Numbered from the stretch's first letter, positions 54,386 through 63,128 are shown. The stretch: 64,000 nucleotides of DNA from Flavobacterium tistrianum (GCF_003254545.1 NZ_QJRH01000066.1:62001-126000), one strand, 5' to 3'. A program made the numbers and translations. Notes: generated by a model from the sequence alone, not told the origin.

Positions 54386-55327
54386 ATGATCAAATTTAAT
54401 AAGCAAAAATGTATTAGGATAACCGTACTATTTTTTCTGTTCATAAATATTATTGCATTCTTTCATGCTTATAAATTTACTCATTTCACAAATGATAATT
54501 CTGAAAAGACTAAAACTCCAGCTAGACTTACAAAATTTGAAAAAGTAAAGACATTATTGTTTGGAGTAAATAATCCAAAACCAAAAAACAAAAAAGTACC
54601 AAGCCAAAAATATCAAACCATAAAACTGAAAAGCAATAAAGAAATAGAATGCTGGTTAATTAAAAATCAAAAATCTAGTGGTACGGTTATACTATTTCAC
54701 GGCTATGGCGGAGAAAAATCTTCAATGCTAGACAAATCAAATGAGTTTCTAAAATTAGGTTATAGCACTCTGTTGGTTGATTTTATGGGAAGCGGTAATT
54801 CTGAAGGAAATCAAACAACAATTGGTTTTAAAGAAGCCAAAGAAGTAAAAACGTGTTTTGATTATATTTTAGCAACAGGAGAAAAAAATATTTATTTGTT
54901 TGGGACTTCTATGGGAGCTGTGGCCATAATGAAATGTATTAATGAAACTGAGATAAATCCAAAAGGAATAATACTAGAATGCCCCTTTGGTTCGATGTAC
55001 CAAACTGTTTGCGCCAGATTTAAGAAAATGAATGCGCCAACTTTCCCAATGGCAGGAATTTTACTTTTTTGGGGTGGCATGCAAAATGGCTTTTGGGGGT
55101 TTAGTCATAATCCATCAGAATATGCAAAACAAATAAATTGTCCTACATTATTACTATATGGAGAAAAAGACAAAAGCGTCAGTAAATCAGAAATCGATGA
55201 AATTTATAAAAATCTAAAAGGTCTTAAAGCTCTTCGTATTTACAAAAATACAGGACATGAAAACTACCTAATAAAAAATAAAGCTCAGTGGAGCTATGAT
55301 GTTAATTCTTTTTTATCGTCATTTTGA
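54386..55327 (+). CDS. Alpha/beta hydrolase with N-terminal membrane anchor
   Basis: A 313-residue protein. One N-terminal hydrophobic segment (ITVLFFLFINIIAFFHAY) anchors it. The hydrolase fold shows the oxyanion strand VILFHGYGGEKSS, the nucleophile elbow GTSMGAVA with Ser, the Asp region LLYGEKDKSVS, and the catalytic His in NTGHENY. This is a serine-hydrolase catalytic triad in the correct order. Relatives include BEM46-like and peptidase S9-type esterases. Substrate unknown. Single gene with a short leader. Confidence 0.85.
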   Translation: MIKFNKQKCIRITVLFFLFINIIAFFHAYKFTHFTNDNSEKTKTPARLTKFEKVKTLLFGVNNPKPKNKKVPSQKYQTIKLKSNKEIECWLIKNQKSSGTVILFHGYGGEKSSMLDKSNEFLKLGYSTLLVDFMGSGNSEGNQTTIGFKEAKEVKTCFDYILATGEKNIYLFGTSMGAVAIMKCINETEINPKGIILECPFGSMYQTVCARFKKMNAPTFPMAGILLFWGGMQNGFWGFSHNPSEYAKQINCPTLLLYGEKDKSVSKSEIDEIYKNLKGLKALRIYKNTGHENYLIKNKAQWSYDVNSFLSSF

Positions 55328-55445
55328 CAATTTAGAACCATTATTTATTCAATACAACAACTTAAAAACCAGCATCTTACAATTGAAAACAAACGGAATT
55401 TTAATTAATTTTACAGGAATATAACAACAACCAAAAACAATAGTT

Positions 55446-55688
55446 ATGTCTGATCAAGTACAATTAGTTCCAAATGATTCGCTGATTACCAGTACTCCTG
55501 AAGAAGGTCGTCAGCTAGCCGTAAAAATGGCGCGTTTAATTATCAAAATCACTCAGCCTGATGAGGCAATTAGAGAAAAGTTAAGGCCAATTTATGCTGA
55601 AGATGCAGCAATGCTCATAGCTGTAGGACAAACTGTAGCAACTGAATTTGCAACTATCGCTGCTGCCAATAATTACTGGAGAAAATAA
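55446..55688 (+). CDS. Small protein of unknown function (80 residues)
   Basis: An 80-residue protein without signal peptide or membrane segment. It looks helical, with QLAVKMARLIIKITQPDEAI and AEDAAMLIAVGQTVATEF as probable helices, and no cysteines. I do not recognise a family. It is supported as a gene by an ATG with an A-rich leader, codon usage like its neighbours and a 12-bp hairpin right after its end. It stands alone between an alpha/beta hydrolase and an L,D-transpeptidase. Confidence 0.65.
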   Translation: MSDQVQLVPNDSLITSTPEEGRQLAVKMARLIIKITQPDEAIREKLRPIYAEDAAMLIAVGQTVATEFATIAAANNYWRK

Positions 55689-55692
55689 GCTA

Positions 55693-55743
55693 TTTGAGAT
55701 AACAGAATTCTTATTGAGTTTTGTTATCTCAAAACATAAGTCG
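55693..55743 (+). terminator. Hairpin after the 80-residue protein gene
   Basis: TTTGAGATAACA (55693-55704) is a perfect complement of TGTTATCTCAAA (55732-55743), loop 27 bases, without a long T run. Probably a 3'-end hairpin. Confidence 0.6.
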
Positions 55744-55841
55744 AAATCTCTAAAATGAAAATCCCGAAACCAATTCAAAAAATTATGTAACCCTTTTCAG
55801 CTATCAGATGTATAACTTTATATTCATAAAAATACCAACCT

Positions 55842-56726
55842 ATGAAAAAGTTATATTACACAGCAAACGCCCTACTGATTTTAATGTTAGTCTTATTAGG
55901 TTCTTGCAAAAAAACCGATACTATAACATTGACTGAAAATAAAAAAGAGAAAAAGAAAGTAATTGAATATAAAAAGCCAGAAACGTTTTCTTATCAAATA
56001 ACAGATACAAAAGAATGGCTAAAGCTAAATGAAGCCGACAGTTCTAAAATGGATATTGTTTACGCTTTAAACCGAACTGATTATGCTAACTTCAAAAAAT
56101 TAGATTCTGTGGTAATCCCTGCAGATTTTAGCGGAGATTTGGTTTATTATCTTCCGTTTCCGTTACATGTTTCGGCTCTAGAAGAAGTTTCAAAGATTAT
56201 CCTTTTTTCTTATCCTACGCAGGCTTTTGCTGCTTACGAAAATGGTGAATTGGTTCGTACGGGCCCAACCAATATGGGAAGAAAAAAAGATCCTACTCCT
56301 ACTGGATTGTTTTTCACCAATTGGAAAGCCGAACAAACTACAAGTACATTTAATGACGAATGGGACTTGAAATGGAATTTTAATATCGAAAATAAACTTG
56401 GAGTTGGTTTTCACGAATATGCTTTGCCAGGATATCCAGCATCACATTCTTGCTTACGACTATTAGAAAAAGACGCTAAATACCTTTACACATTTGCTGA
56501 TGAATGGATTTTAAAGGATAGAGAAAATGTAAAAGTAAAAGGAACTCCTGTTGTAGTTTTTGGAAGTTATGATTTTGATGGACCAAAACCATGGCTAAAA
56601 TTAGCATCAGATCCTGAAGCTTTAAATATTTCTGAAGGTGATATAGAAAATACTGTAAAACCATTTTTAAAAGAGATTTTAGAAAATCAGAACCTAAGAG
56701 AAGCCGAACCGACAAAAACAATATAA
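55842..56726 (+). CDS. L,D-transpeptidase lipoprotein
   Basis: A 294-residue protein with a lipobox (MLVLLGSC, Cys about residue 22), so a periplasmic lipoprotein. The YkuD domain has FHEYALPGYPASHSCLRLL, in which the SHxC motif carries the catalytic Cys, though the usual Gly between His and Cys is Ser. PTGLFFTNWKAEQ and LKWNFNIENKLGVGF precede it. L,D-transpeptidases form 3-3 peptidoglycan crosslinks or attach proteins to the wall. It depends on Lgt, also encoded here, for lipidation. Confidence 0.88.
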   Translation: MKKLYYTANALLILMLVLLGSCKKTDTITLTENKKEKKKVIEYKKPETFSYQITDTKEWLKLNEADSSKMDIVYALNRTDYANFKKLDSVVIPADFSGDLVYYLPFPLHVSALEEVSKIILFSYPTQAFAAYENGELVRTGPTNMGRKKDPTPTGLFFTNWKAEQTTSTFNDEWDLKWNFNIENKLGVGFHEYALPGYPASHSCLRLLEKDAKYLYTFADEWILKDRENVKVKGTPVVVFGSYDFDGPKPWLKLASDPEALNISEGDIENTVKPFLKEILENQNLREAEPTKTI

Positions 56727-56741
56727 ATGTATTCTTAATAT

Positions 56742-56785
56742 AAAAATCAGCTGAAAATAATATACTTTATTTCAGCTGATTTTTT
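56742..56785 (+). terminator. Terminator of the L,D-transpeptidase gene
   Basis: AAAATCAGCTGAAA (56742-56755) pairs perfectly with TTTCAGCTGATTTT (56769-56782) and is followed by T. Confidence 0.9.
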
Positions 56786-56879
56786 TGTGCTTGCGAATTC
56801 AATATGTAAATATTAGCCAATTCATGTTTTCAAAACTTTGAGCCTTTGTCACTTTGCCTCTTTGCATCACAAAAAAAAC

Positions 56880-56905
56880 AATAAATAAGCGATCGTTCAT
56901 TTATT
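56880..56905. promoter_or_regulatory. Candidate TetR operator
   Basis: AATAAATAAG-CGATCG-TTCATTTATT is a 26-base imperfect palindrome centred on CGATCG, with arms matching at 8 of 10 positions. It sits where the -33 region of the TetR gene should be, just upstream of TATCTTTG. The placement fits autorepression. Confidence 0.5.
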
Positions 56906-56910
56906 ATTTA

Positions 56911-56918
56911 TATCTTTG
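56911..56918 (+). promoter_or_regulatory. Candidate -7 box of the TetR gene
   Basis: TATCTTTG matches TAnnTTTG, 20 bases before the ATG and directly after the palindrome. Confidence 0.45.
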
Positions 56919-56938
56919 TACCATAATTAGTTAGAATT

Positions 56939-57529
56939 ATGAGAACGAGAGACACTAATAAAGAAGAAATTGTAAAACAGAAAGCAATAGAAATGATCGT
57001 TAACCAAGGCATAGAAGGCTTTGGAATGAACCGTTTGGCAAAAGAATGCGGCATTTCTGTAGCTACACTTTATATCTATTATTCAGACAAAGAAGATTTG
57101 ATTCGTAAAATTGGAATCGAAATTGGTCAAAACTTCTTTGAAAAAATGTTTAACGGTTTTTCTACAGATATGTCTTTTAGAGACGGATTACGAAATCAAT
57201 GGGAAAATCGTATTTATTTCAATCAAAATTTTACCCTACAAGCTACCTGTTTTGAACTTTTAAGGCATTCTACTTACGGCGATGCAATCATACAAGAAGT
57301 GACAGGAGAATACAAACAAATGATGACTGAATTTATGGTTTCAGCAATTGAAAGAAAAGAGCTTATCTCTATTTCTTATGAAGTCTTTTGGAGCATTGCT
57401 TACGGTTCGCTTTATTCTCTTTTAGAATTTCACAAAGATGGAAAATCAATGTCTGGAAAATCTTTTGTTCTTAGTGATAAGATTAAAGACGAAGCTTTTA
57501 ATCTGGTTTTAAAAGCGCTGACTCCATAA
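56939..57529 (+). CDS. TetR/AcrR family transcriptional regulator
   Basis: A 196-residue regulator. The N-terminal helix-turn-helix contains VKQKAIEMIVNQGIEGFGMN, then RLAKECGISVATLYIYYSDKEDLIRK, quoted in part. The C-terminal ligand domain is helical (FELLRHSTYGDAIIQEVTGE, SIAYGSLYSLLEFHKDGKS). It is encoded 123 bases upstream of a TetX-like flavin monooxygenase in the same direction. Together with the palindrome at its own promoter this suggests control of itself and of the monooxygenase. The inducer is unknown. Confidence 0.92.
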   Translation: MRTRDTNKEEIVKQKAIEMIVNQGIEGFGMNRLAKECGISVATLYIYYSDKEDLIRKIGIEIGQNFFEKMFNGFSTDMSFRDGLRNQWENRIYFNQNFTLQATCFELLRHSTYGDAIIQEVTGEYKQMMTEFMVSAIERKELISISYEVFWSIAYGSLYSLLEFHKDGKSMSGKSFVLSDKIKDEAFNLVLKALTP

Positions 57530-57601
57530 TTTTTCAATTTCAATTTCAAAAATCAATTACAATTAAAAAACTTATTTCAAAAATTTCAAAATCAAATACT
57601 T

Positions 57602-57627
57602 TGTCACTCTGAGCGAAGCCGAAGAGC
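57602..57627. repeat. Dispersed TGTCACTCTGAGCGAAGCCGAAG element, single arm
   Basis: A single copy of the TGTCA..CTGAGCGAAG element found at 45.1 and 49.4 kb, inside the gap between the TetR and monooxygenase genes. Confidence 0.8.
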
Positions 57628-57652
57628 AATTACAATATTAATTTCAATAAAA

Positions 57653-58792
57653 ATGAAAACTTCAATTATAGAAAATAAAAAAATAGCCATTATTGGCGGC
57701 GGTCCAGTTGGACTGACTACAGCTAGAATTCTTCAAATTAATGGTGCTGATGTCACAGTTTACGAAAGAGACATTAATGCTCAAGCCAGAACTTCGGGCG
57801 GAACTCTTGACATTCACTCAGATTCTGGCCAATATGCAATTCAGAAAGCGGGTTTAATGGATGAATTCTACAAATACGCAAGACCAACTGGAGAAAAAAT
57901 GGCCGATATGGACGGAAATATTACTTCTGATGAAATGCCCGATAAAACCAATGCTTTTTCACGTCCAGAAATTGACCGAAATGATCTTAGAAAAATTATG
58001 CTGGATAACCTCAAAGAAGGCACAGTTCTTTGGGACAGTCAATTGGTCAATATTAAAAAAATAGAAAACCAATATATTTTGGAATTCAAAAACGGTACAA
58101 AAACAACTGCCGATTTTGTTATTGTTGCAAATGGAGGAAGATCTAACGCTAGAAAGTTTGTTAGCGATCAAGAACCTCAGCTTTCGGGAACCTATATTAT
58201 TCAGGGTGAAATTGCAAATCCTGACCAAGATTATCCTGAGTTTAAGCCGAAATATGGAAACGGAAATGTTATGGCAATGGGCGAACACAAAATGTTTTAC
58301 ACACATACTATGCGTGATGGCTCTGTTCATTTCGGAGTTTCTTTTAAAGCAGATGAAGATTGGATTTCGAATCACGGAATCAACTTTGAAGATGACAAAG
58401 CTGTAATTGCTTTTTTAAATGAAACTTTTAAAAACTGGAATGATGATTACAAAAAATTCTTTGCTTCTTCGACTGAATTTTCTGGTTTGCCTTTAAGATT
58501 ATTTTCTTTAGAAGAACCTTGGAAAGAACATTCAAACATTACGCTTGTTGGCGATGCCGCACATCTAATGCCTCCGTTTGCAGGTGAAGGAGTCAATATG
58601 GGATTATTTGATGCTTTTCATCTAACGCAAAATTTAACCAACGGAAAATTTAAAACAATTGACGAAGCAATTGCCGATTACGAGAAAAAAATGTTTGGTT
58701 ACGCTTTAGAAGCACAGCGCATGACAAAGAAAATGGAAGATTTACTGCATTCTGATATTGTGGCTGAAGATATTTTAAATAGCCGTTTTTAA
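57653..58792 (+). CDS. TetX-family FAD-dependent monooxygenase
   Basis: A 379-residue flavoprotein. The FAD-binding motif is IAIIGGGPVGLTTARILQ (11-28), followed by VTVYERD (34-40) and SGGTLDIHSDSGQYAI (48-63). The second FAD motif is LVGDAAHLMPPFAGEGVN (298-315). The whole chain follows TetX, the tetracycline-inactivating monooxygenase, including EIDRNDLRKIML, ADFVIVANGGRS and VHFGVSFK. By comparison with TetX from memory, tetracycline-contacting Gln184, His226, Gly228 and Pro308 are retained, while the Arg of NGNRLMA is Val206. Its true substrate is unproven. A TetR regulator precedes it; no mobile element is near. Confidence 0.85.
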   Translation: MKTSIIENKKIAIIGGGPVGLTTARILQINGADVTVYERDINAQARTSGGTLDIHSDSGQYAIQKAGLMDEFYKYARPTGEKMADMDGNITSDEMPDKTNAFSRPEIDRNDLRKIMLDNLKEGTVLWDSQLVNIKKIENQYILEFKNGTKTTADFVIVANGGRSNARKFVSDQEPQLSGTYIIQGEIANPDQDYPEFKPKYGNGNVMAMGEHKMFYTHTMRDGSVHFGVSFKADEDWISNHGINFEDDKAVIAFLNETFKNWNDDYKKFFASSTEFSGLPLRLFSLEEPWKEHSNITLVGDAAHLMPPFAGEGVNMGLFDAFHLTQNLTNGKFKTIDEAIADYEKKMFGYALEAQRMTKKMEDLLHSDIVAEDILNSRF

Positions 58793-58881
58793 TTATTAAA
58801 TTTTTTTATCAAGCATAAAAAAATCATAATCGCGTTAAATTTCTTATTTTCGTTTATTTATGTATCATTCAATTTAAACTA

Positions 58882-59385
58882 ATGCTAAAGAAATTAACCT
58901 TCTTGTTTTTATTATCTGGTTTTGTAATGACTAGCCAAACTAAAAATGATGAAAAAACTGAAACTTTTACTAGCCGAAAAGAGATTTATCAGATAAAATA
59001 CAATCCTAATCATTGGATTAAGAAATTTGAATCACAAAATTGGGATGCAGAATTTCATGATAAATACAATTTGGTAACAGCCTATTTCATAGAATACGAT
59101 TATTTCGTTTCCAATCAGAAAATTAAAAACACTCTTGAAGATCAATTTAAAGAATTTGGTAAAATAAAAAAAGTAAAATTTTACAAGAAAAGAATAAATA
59201 ATATCGAAGTTAATTATTTTGAATGCGAACTAAACTACAATTCTTTTCTGTACAAATACCAAGGCTTTTTCTACAACGGCAAAGGTGGCACGGTACAAAT
59301 TCAATATGGAGGACAAGATAAATCAATTGAACAAAACCTAAGTATTATCGAAGAATTTAATAATGGTTTTTCATTAATCGAATAA
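58882..59385 (+). CDS. Small exported protein of unknown function
   Basis: A 167-residue protein with a signal peptide (LKKLTFLFLLSGFVMTSQ). The mature part is alpha/beta with many aromatics and Lys (IYQIKYNPNHWIKKFESQNW, then YFECELNYNSFLYKYQGFFY). I do not recognise a family; the layout is like small exported domains that measure damage or stress, but no function is claimed. It lies alone after the monooxygenase gene, and its downstream hairpin is shared with guaB. Confidence 0.7.
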   Translation: MLKKLTFLFLLSGFVMTSQTKNDEKTETFTSRKEIYQIKYNPNHWIKKFESQNWDAEFHDKYNLVTAYFIEYDYFVSNQKIKNTLEDQFKEFGKIKKVKFYKKRINNIEVNYFECELNYNSFLYKYQGFFYNGKGGTVQIQYGGQDKSIEQNLSIIEEFNNGFSLIE

Positions 59386-59418
59386 AAAAAAGGCATAAGA
59401 TTTAAAACTTACGCCTTT
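59383..59418. terminator. Bidirectional terminator between the exported protein gene and guaB
   Basis: AAAGGCATAAG (59389-59399) pairs with CTTACGCCTTT (59408-59418). The one mismatch becomes a G-U wobble on the minus strand, where the A run 59383-59391 gives the T tail. It serves guaB best and may also end the plus transcript. Confidence 0.8.
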
Positions 59419-59441
59419 CATTTTATAATGGAAACCAAAAA

Positions 59442-60914
59442 TTATCTAGAATAATTTGGAGCTTCTTTTGTAATTGTTACGTTATGCGGGTGACTTTCAG
59501 TGATTCCGCTAGAAGTGATTCTCACGAAACGTCCTGTCTCCTGTAAAGTAGGAATATCTTTTGAACCACAGTATCCCATACCTGCACGAAGACCTCCAAT
59601 AAACTGAAGCATACTTTCGTTTAATTCTCCTTTGTAAGGAACACGTCCAACGATTCCTTCTGGAACTAATTTTTTAACGTCGTCTTCAACATCTTGGAAA
59701 TAACGGTCTTTTGAACCAGTTTGCATAGCTTCAACAGATCCCATTCCGCGGTAAGACTTGAATTTTCTTCCTTCAAAAATAATAGTTTCTCCTGGAGATT
59801 CTTTTGTTCCTGCTAATAACGAACCTAACATTACACAGTCAGCACCTGCAGCAATAGCTTTAGGAATATCTCCAGTGTAACGAATTCCACCATCTGCAAT
59901 TACAGGAACTCCAGTTCCTTTGATTGCCGCAGCAACTTCTAAAACTGCTGAGAATTGAGGGAAACCGACACCTGCAACAATACGCGTAGTACAGATAGAA
60001 CCAGGTCCGATTCCAACTTTTACTCCATCTGCTCCGTTTTCTACTAAATATTTAGCAGCTTCTGGAGTTGCAATGTTTCCAACTACTACGTCTATTTGAG
60101 GGAATTTTGCTTTTACTTCTTTTAATACATTTACAACACCTTCTGTGTGTCCGTGAGCTGTATCGATAATGATGGCGTCTACACCTGCAGCAACTAAAGC
60201 TTCTGCTCTTTGAACAGCGTCTCCAGTAACTCCAATTGCAGCAGCAACTCTTAAACGGCCAAAAGAATCTTTGTTTGCGATTGGCTTTTGAGTCAGTTTT
60301 GTAATATCTCTGAAAGTGATTAAACCAACCAATTCGTTTTTATCGTTTACAACTGGTAATTTTTCAATTTTATGACCTTGCAAAACTACTTCTGCCTGCT
60401 CTAGTGAAGTTCCTTCAGAAACTGTTACTAAGTTTTGGCTAGTCATAACCTCAGCGATTGGTCTTGCTCCGTTTTTCTCAAAACGTAAGTCACGGTTTGT
60501 AACGATACCTTTAAGGATTTTATTTTCGTCAACGATTGGAATACCACCGATTCCGAATTCTTTCATAGCGTTTTTAGCGTCAGCAATTGTAGAGTTCATT
60601 GGTAAAGTTACCGGATCGATAATCATACCTGCTTCAGCACGTTTTACTTTTCGAACTTTTCCTGCTTGCTGTTCGATAGTCATATTTTTATGTAAAACAC
60701 CAATTCCGCCTTCTTGTGCCATAGCAATTGCCATTGCGCTTTCTGTAACTGTATCCATCGCAGCTGATACAATTGGAACGTTTAATGTAATGTTTTTTGA
60801 GAATCTTGATTTAATGCTCACTTCGCGAGGAAGCACATTCGAGTAGTTAGGTACTAATAATACATCGTCGTAAGTTAAACCTTCGCCGATAATCTTGGAG
60901 TTGTGTGCTATCAT
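59442..60914 (-). CDS. guaB: IMP dehydrogenase
   Basis: A 490-residue NAD-dependent enzyme converting IMP to XMP, the first step to GMP, in the cytosol. The barrel begins [19 protein letters not shown]. Two CBS domains interrupt it at about residues 95-210 ([12 protein letters not shown], and later [21 protein letters not shown] in parts). The catalytic loop has [15 protein letters not shown] with the active Cys, and the flap YKGMGS-type motif appears as [10 protein letters not shown]. Length is standard. Transcribed alone on the minus strand. Confidence 0.97.
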   Translation of the reverse strand: MIAHNSKIIGEGLTYDDVLLVPNYSNVLPREVSIKSRFSKNITLNVPIVSAAMDTVTESAMAIAMAQEGGIGVLHKNMTIEQQAGKVRKVKRAEAGMIIDPVTLPMNSTIADAKNAMKEFGIGGIPIVDENKILKGIVTNRDLRFEKNGARPIAEVMTSQNLVTVSEGTSLEQAEVVLQGHKIEKLPVVNDKNELVGLITFRDITKLTQKPIANKDSFGRLRVAAAIGVTGDAVQRAEALVAAGVDAIIIDTAHGHTEGVVNVLKEVKAKFPQIDVVVGNIATPEAAKYLVENGADGVKVGIGPGSICTTRIVAGVGFPQFSAVLEVAAAIKGTGVPVIADGGIRYTGDIPKAIAAGADCVMLGSLLAGTKESPGETIIFEGRKFKSYRGMGSVEAMQTGSKDRYFQDVEDDVKKLVPEGIVGRVPYKGELNESMLQFIGGLRAGMGYCGSKDIPTLQETGRFVRITSSGITESHPHNVTITKEAPNYSR

Positions 60915-60940
60915 GGTGCAATTTCTAGTTGAATTGCGTG

Positions 60941-60948
60941 CAAATATA
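60941..60948 (-). promoter_or_regulatory. Candidate -7 box of guaB
   Basis: TATATTTG on the minus strand fits TAnnTTTG, 27 bases before the ATG. No clear -33 element. Confidence 0.35.
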
Positions 60949-61027
60949 GTGAATAAATTGCTAACTTGAATACTAACTTATTCATAAATTTGACTTTACA
61001 CGAATCGTCTTACAAAACTATATATCC

Positions 61028-61169
61028 TAGCCCAGATGGAAATGGAAAGCCACGAAAAGCTAAAATACATTTTTTTCTGGCTTAAAAAAGCGACCAACGG
61101 AAGCTCTTTTTATGCCTTGAAAAAAAGTATTTTGGCTCGAGTGCTTGAAATGGACAGCTGGAAATAGCT
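61028..61169. repeat. Rod-shaped inverted-repeat element (TAGCCC...ATAGCT type)
   Basis: A 142-base element with a long, nearly continuous hairpin. AGCTAAAATAC (61058-61068) pairs with GTATTTTGGCT (61127-61137). TTTTTTTC (61070-61077) pairs with GAAAAAAA (61119-61126). Inside, GGC (61079-61081) meets GCC (61114-61116) and AAAAAG meets CTTTTT. Outside, AAGC meets GCTT and CCAG meets CTGG. One U-G pair favours the plus strand as RNA. Ends of the type TAGCCC-GATGGAA and GGACAGC-GGAAATAGCT recall a dispersed intergenic element I remember from other Flavobacteriaceae. It also keeps a 43-codon frame open, which I do not call a gene. Confidence 0.65.
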
Positions 61170-61182
61170 TCTAATTACCAAA

Positions 61183-62580
61183 CTAATCGTCTTTGTCTTG
61201 AAAAACAAAATTGATTCCGAGCTGAAAGGCCGCACTGCTAGCTTTGGAAATGTCTTTATATTCTAAAACATTATTGACCAAAGCATAAATATTTACTGGA
61301 CCAATTGTTCCTGCAAGTCCTAAACCAATATTGGTATTTGAAAAAGTATCTAAAGTGTAAGTGGCTTTTAAATCTAATTTCTTAAAAATATTTCTTCTAT
61401 AAAAAGCTGTCAAGGCAAATAACGGTGTTCGAGGGGCTGACATTGCGAAAAGCTGCGCTCCTACCGCATTTTTATAATATTTATTAACTTTTCCGCGACA
61501 ATTGCACTCGTCATCAGGACGCGCTTCTCCAAATGAATATTGAATGGAAGAGTAAATCTTTGTCGGACGCCAAGTGGTATACTTATTATAAAGTGTATCT
61601 CTTGGTATTGCCTTGTCAAATTCGTCAAAGACATTTTCTGGATCATCTGTACCCATAAAATCTGGATTGGCTCCATTGTATTGGTAAGTTCCTTTATACG
61701 TAATCGTTTCTATGTCTTTGGTTTGTCGCACAAAACCCAAATCTATAATACTTGCCGTTAGCTGTAAATTGTCTTTTATATAATAGGTAATTCCGGCATC
61801 GACACCAAAACCTAGGCTTCCATTAAAAAAGGTATTATTGGCAATATCACGCGCTATATTTCCTTCGTATTCATCTTTAGTAAACCGAGCAATTCCAGAG
61901 GTTTTTAATTCTAAATTGGAAGAAATAATCTGGTTATAAAGGTTTGGAGTTCCAGGTTCTTGCCCTGTATATATATACCCTGAATTTTTGGTTGAAGTAG
62001 CATTTGCTCCACTCGAATAGATTTTGGCACGTCCTCCGTAGACAAATTTATCATTGACCTTTTTATGAAAACCGACGTGAAAAACAGAAAGCACTTCGGC
62101 TTTCATATTTAAATCGCCTAGATTAAATGATTTTCCGATATAATTTCTATTTCCATCTAAAGCTAATAATGCGAGATCTTTTGGAACAAACATAAAAAAA
62201 TCGAATTCCTGGTACAATCCGAAAGAAATATAGGAACGGCTTTCTCTTCCTCCTATTCTGAATCCACCAGAAAATATTTCCAATTGTTGATTGGTCACAA
62301 CTTTGTCATTGCTGGAAGATTTATTAATGACGTTTCTAACTTTTTGATTAAAATCGACACCATCATTGGCGAATAAATCATAAGCAGAGAAGCTACTAGA
62401 ACCCACATTAGCGGAAATTCCAGATAAAACCGGAAATCCGAAATAATATTTATACGAAACATCTGCCCCAGGATTTACAAGCGAGGATTGTGGAATTGAA
62501 GTGAAATTATATAACAACTCTCTGTTTTGGGCAAAACAGTAAAGATGAAAAAATAAGCAAAGAATTAGTGCCTTTCTCAT
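61183..62580 (-). CDS. Outer-membrane beta-barrel protein, DUF5723-like
   Basis: A 465-residue exported protein with a signal peptide (MRKALILCLFFHLYCFAQ). The mature start NRELLYNFTSIPQSSLVNPGAD and the PorV/PorP-like pattern of amphipathic strands (GLGFGVDAGITYYIKDNLQL in part, then YALVNNVLEYKDISKAS) match the DUF5723 family of Bacteroidota outer-membrane barrels. A Cys-Asn-Cys lies in a long loop. It overlaps the upstream lipoprotein gene by four bases, so the two form an operon. Function unknown; a role near type IX secretion is only a guess from fold. Confidence 0.78.
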   Translation of the reverse strand: MRKALILCLFFHLYCFAQNRELLYNFTSIPQSSLVNPGADVSYKYYFGFPVLSGISANVGSSSFSAYDLFANDGVDFNQKVRNVINKSSSNDKVVTNQQLEIFSGGFRIGGRESRSYISFGLYQEFDFFMFVPKDLALLALDGNRNYIGKSFNLGDLNMKAEVLSVFHVGFHKKVNDKFVYGGRAKIYSSGANATSTKNSGYIYTGQEPGTPNLYNQIISSNLELKTSGIARFTKDEYEGNIARDIANNTFFNGSLGFGVDAGITYYIKDNLQLTASIIDLGFVRQTKDIETITYKGTYQYNGANPDFMGTDDPENVFDEFDKAIPRDTLYNKYTTWRPTKIYSSIQYSFGEARPDDECNCRGKVNKYYKNAVGAQLFAMSAPRTPLFALTAFYRRNIFKKLDLKATYTLDTFSNTNIGLGLAGTIGPVNIYALVNNVLEYKDISKASSAAFQLGINFVFQDKDD

Positions 62581-63128
62581 TCGATCACTAAGTAAGCTGT
62601 TGCACTTGATCTTAATTTTAAATTTCCTGTACTCTCACTATTCAATGGAGGTCCCGCAGCGATTATTACCACAAAACCAATTTTTTGGGTTTGTTTTAAA
62701 AGATCTAATCGTGCGTTTTCAAAAACTTCTGTTGGGTATTTTATAACATTTGGCGTTCCTTTATAAGATGGTACTGTAAAAGATATGGTCTGTAAGATCT
62801 TATTTTCTGCATCAAGCAAAAGCATGTTTATGACAAAAGAACGATTTATGTTATTCTCTATTTCAAAATCAAACTCGGCTTTTTTAAGGCGTTCATTAAA
62901 AAATTTATTTTTAAAAATATCAAAATCTCTTACGTCGGGATAAATATTTGTACTTCCATCATCTTCAAGTTTATTTGCCTGAATATCAAAATAAGCAAGA
63001 TTTGCCACAAACACAGGCTCAAGCTTAAAATCGTTTACCTGATTAAAATCTAAATCGCTTGAACAGGAAAACAATAAAAAGACTGAAAATAATATAATTG
63101 AAATTTTACTTGAAGGGCTTGATTTCAT
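62577..63128 (-). CDS. Lipoprotein of unknown function
   Basis: A 183-residue lipoprotein with lipobox LFSC (SVFLLFSCSSDLD). The body is predicted as beta strands with conserved-looking segments (FEIENNINRSFVINMLLLDA, then KIGFVVIIAAGPPLN). No known domain is recognised. Its stop overlaps the ATG of the DUF5723-like barrel gene, so the proteins probably work together at the outer membrane. It is the first gene of this two-gene unit. Confidence 0.75.
   Translation of the reverse strand: MKSSPSSKISIILFSVFLLFSCSSDLDFNQVNDFKLEPVFVANLAYFDIQANKLEDDGSTNIYPDVRDFDIFKNKFFNERLKKAEFDFEIENNINRSFVINMLLLDAENKILQTISFTVPSYKGTPNVIKYPTEVFENARLDLLKQTQKIGFVVIIAAGPPLNSESTGNLKLRSSATAYLVIE

Noticed and set aside
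57959..58375. 138-codon frame antisense to the TetX-like gene
   Set aside because: Overlaps a clear flavoprotein gene and shows no domain features.
56939..58792. TetR/TetX-like pair as a recently acquired resistance island
   Set aside because: No insertion sequence, integrase, attachment site or shift in base composition was seen; the local repeats are the same as elsewhere in the window.
61036..61167. 43-codon open frame inside the rod-shaped element (starting MEMESHEKLKY, ending LEMDSWK)
   Set aside because: The frame coincides with the arms of a repeat hairpin and with its conserved-looking ends; the arms explain the sequence without translation. Not called as a gene.
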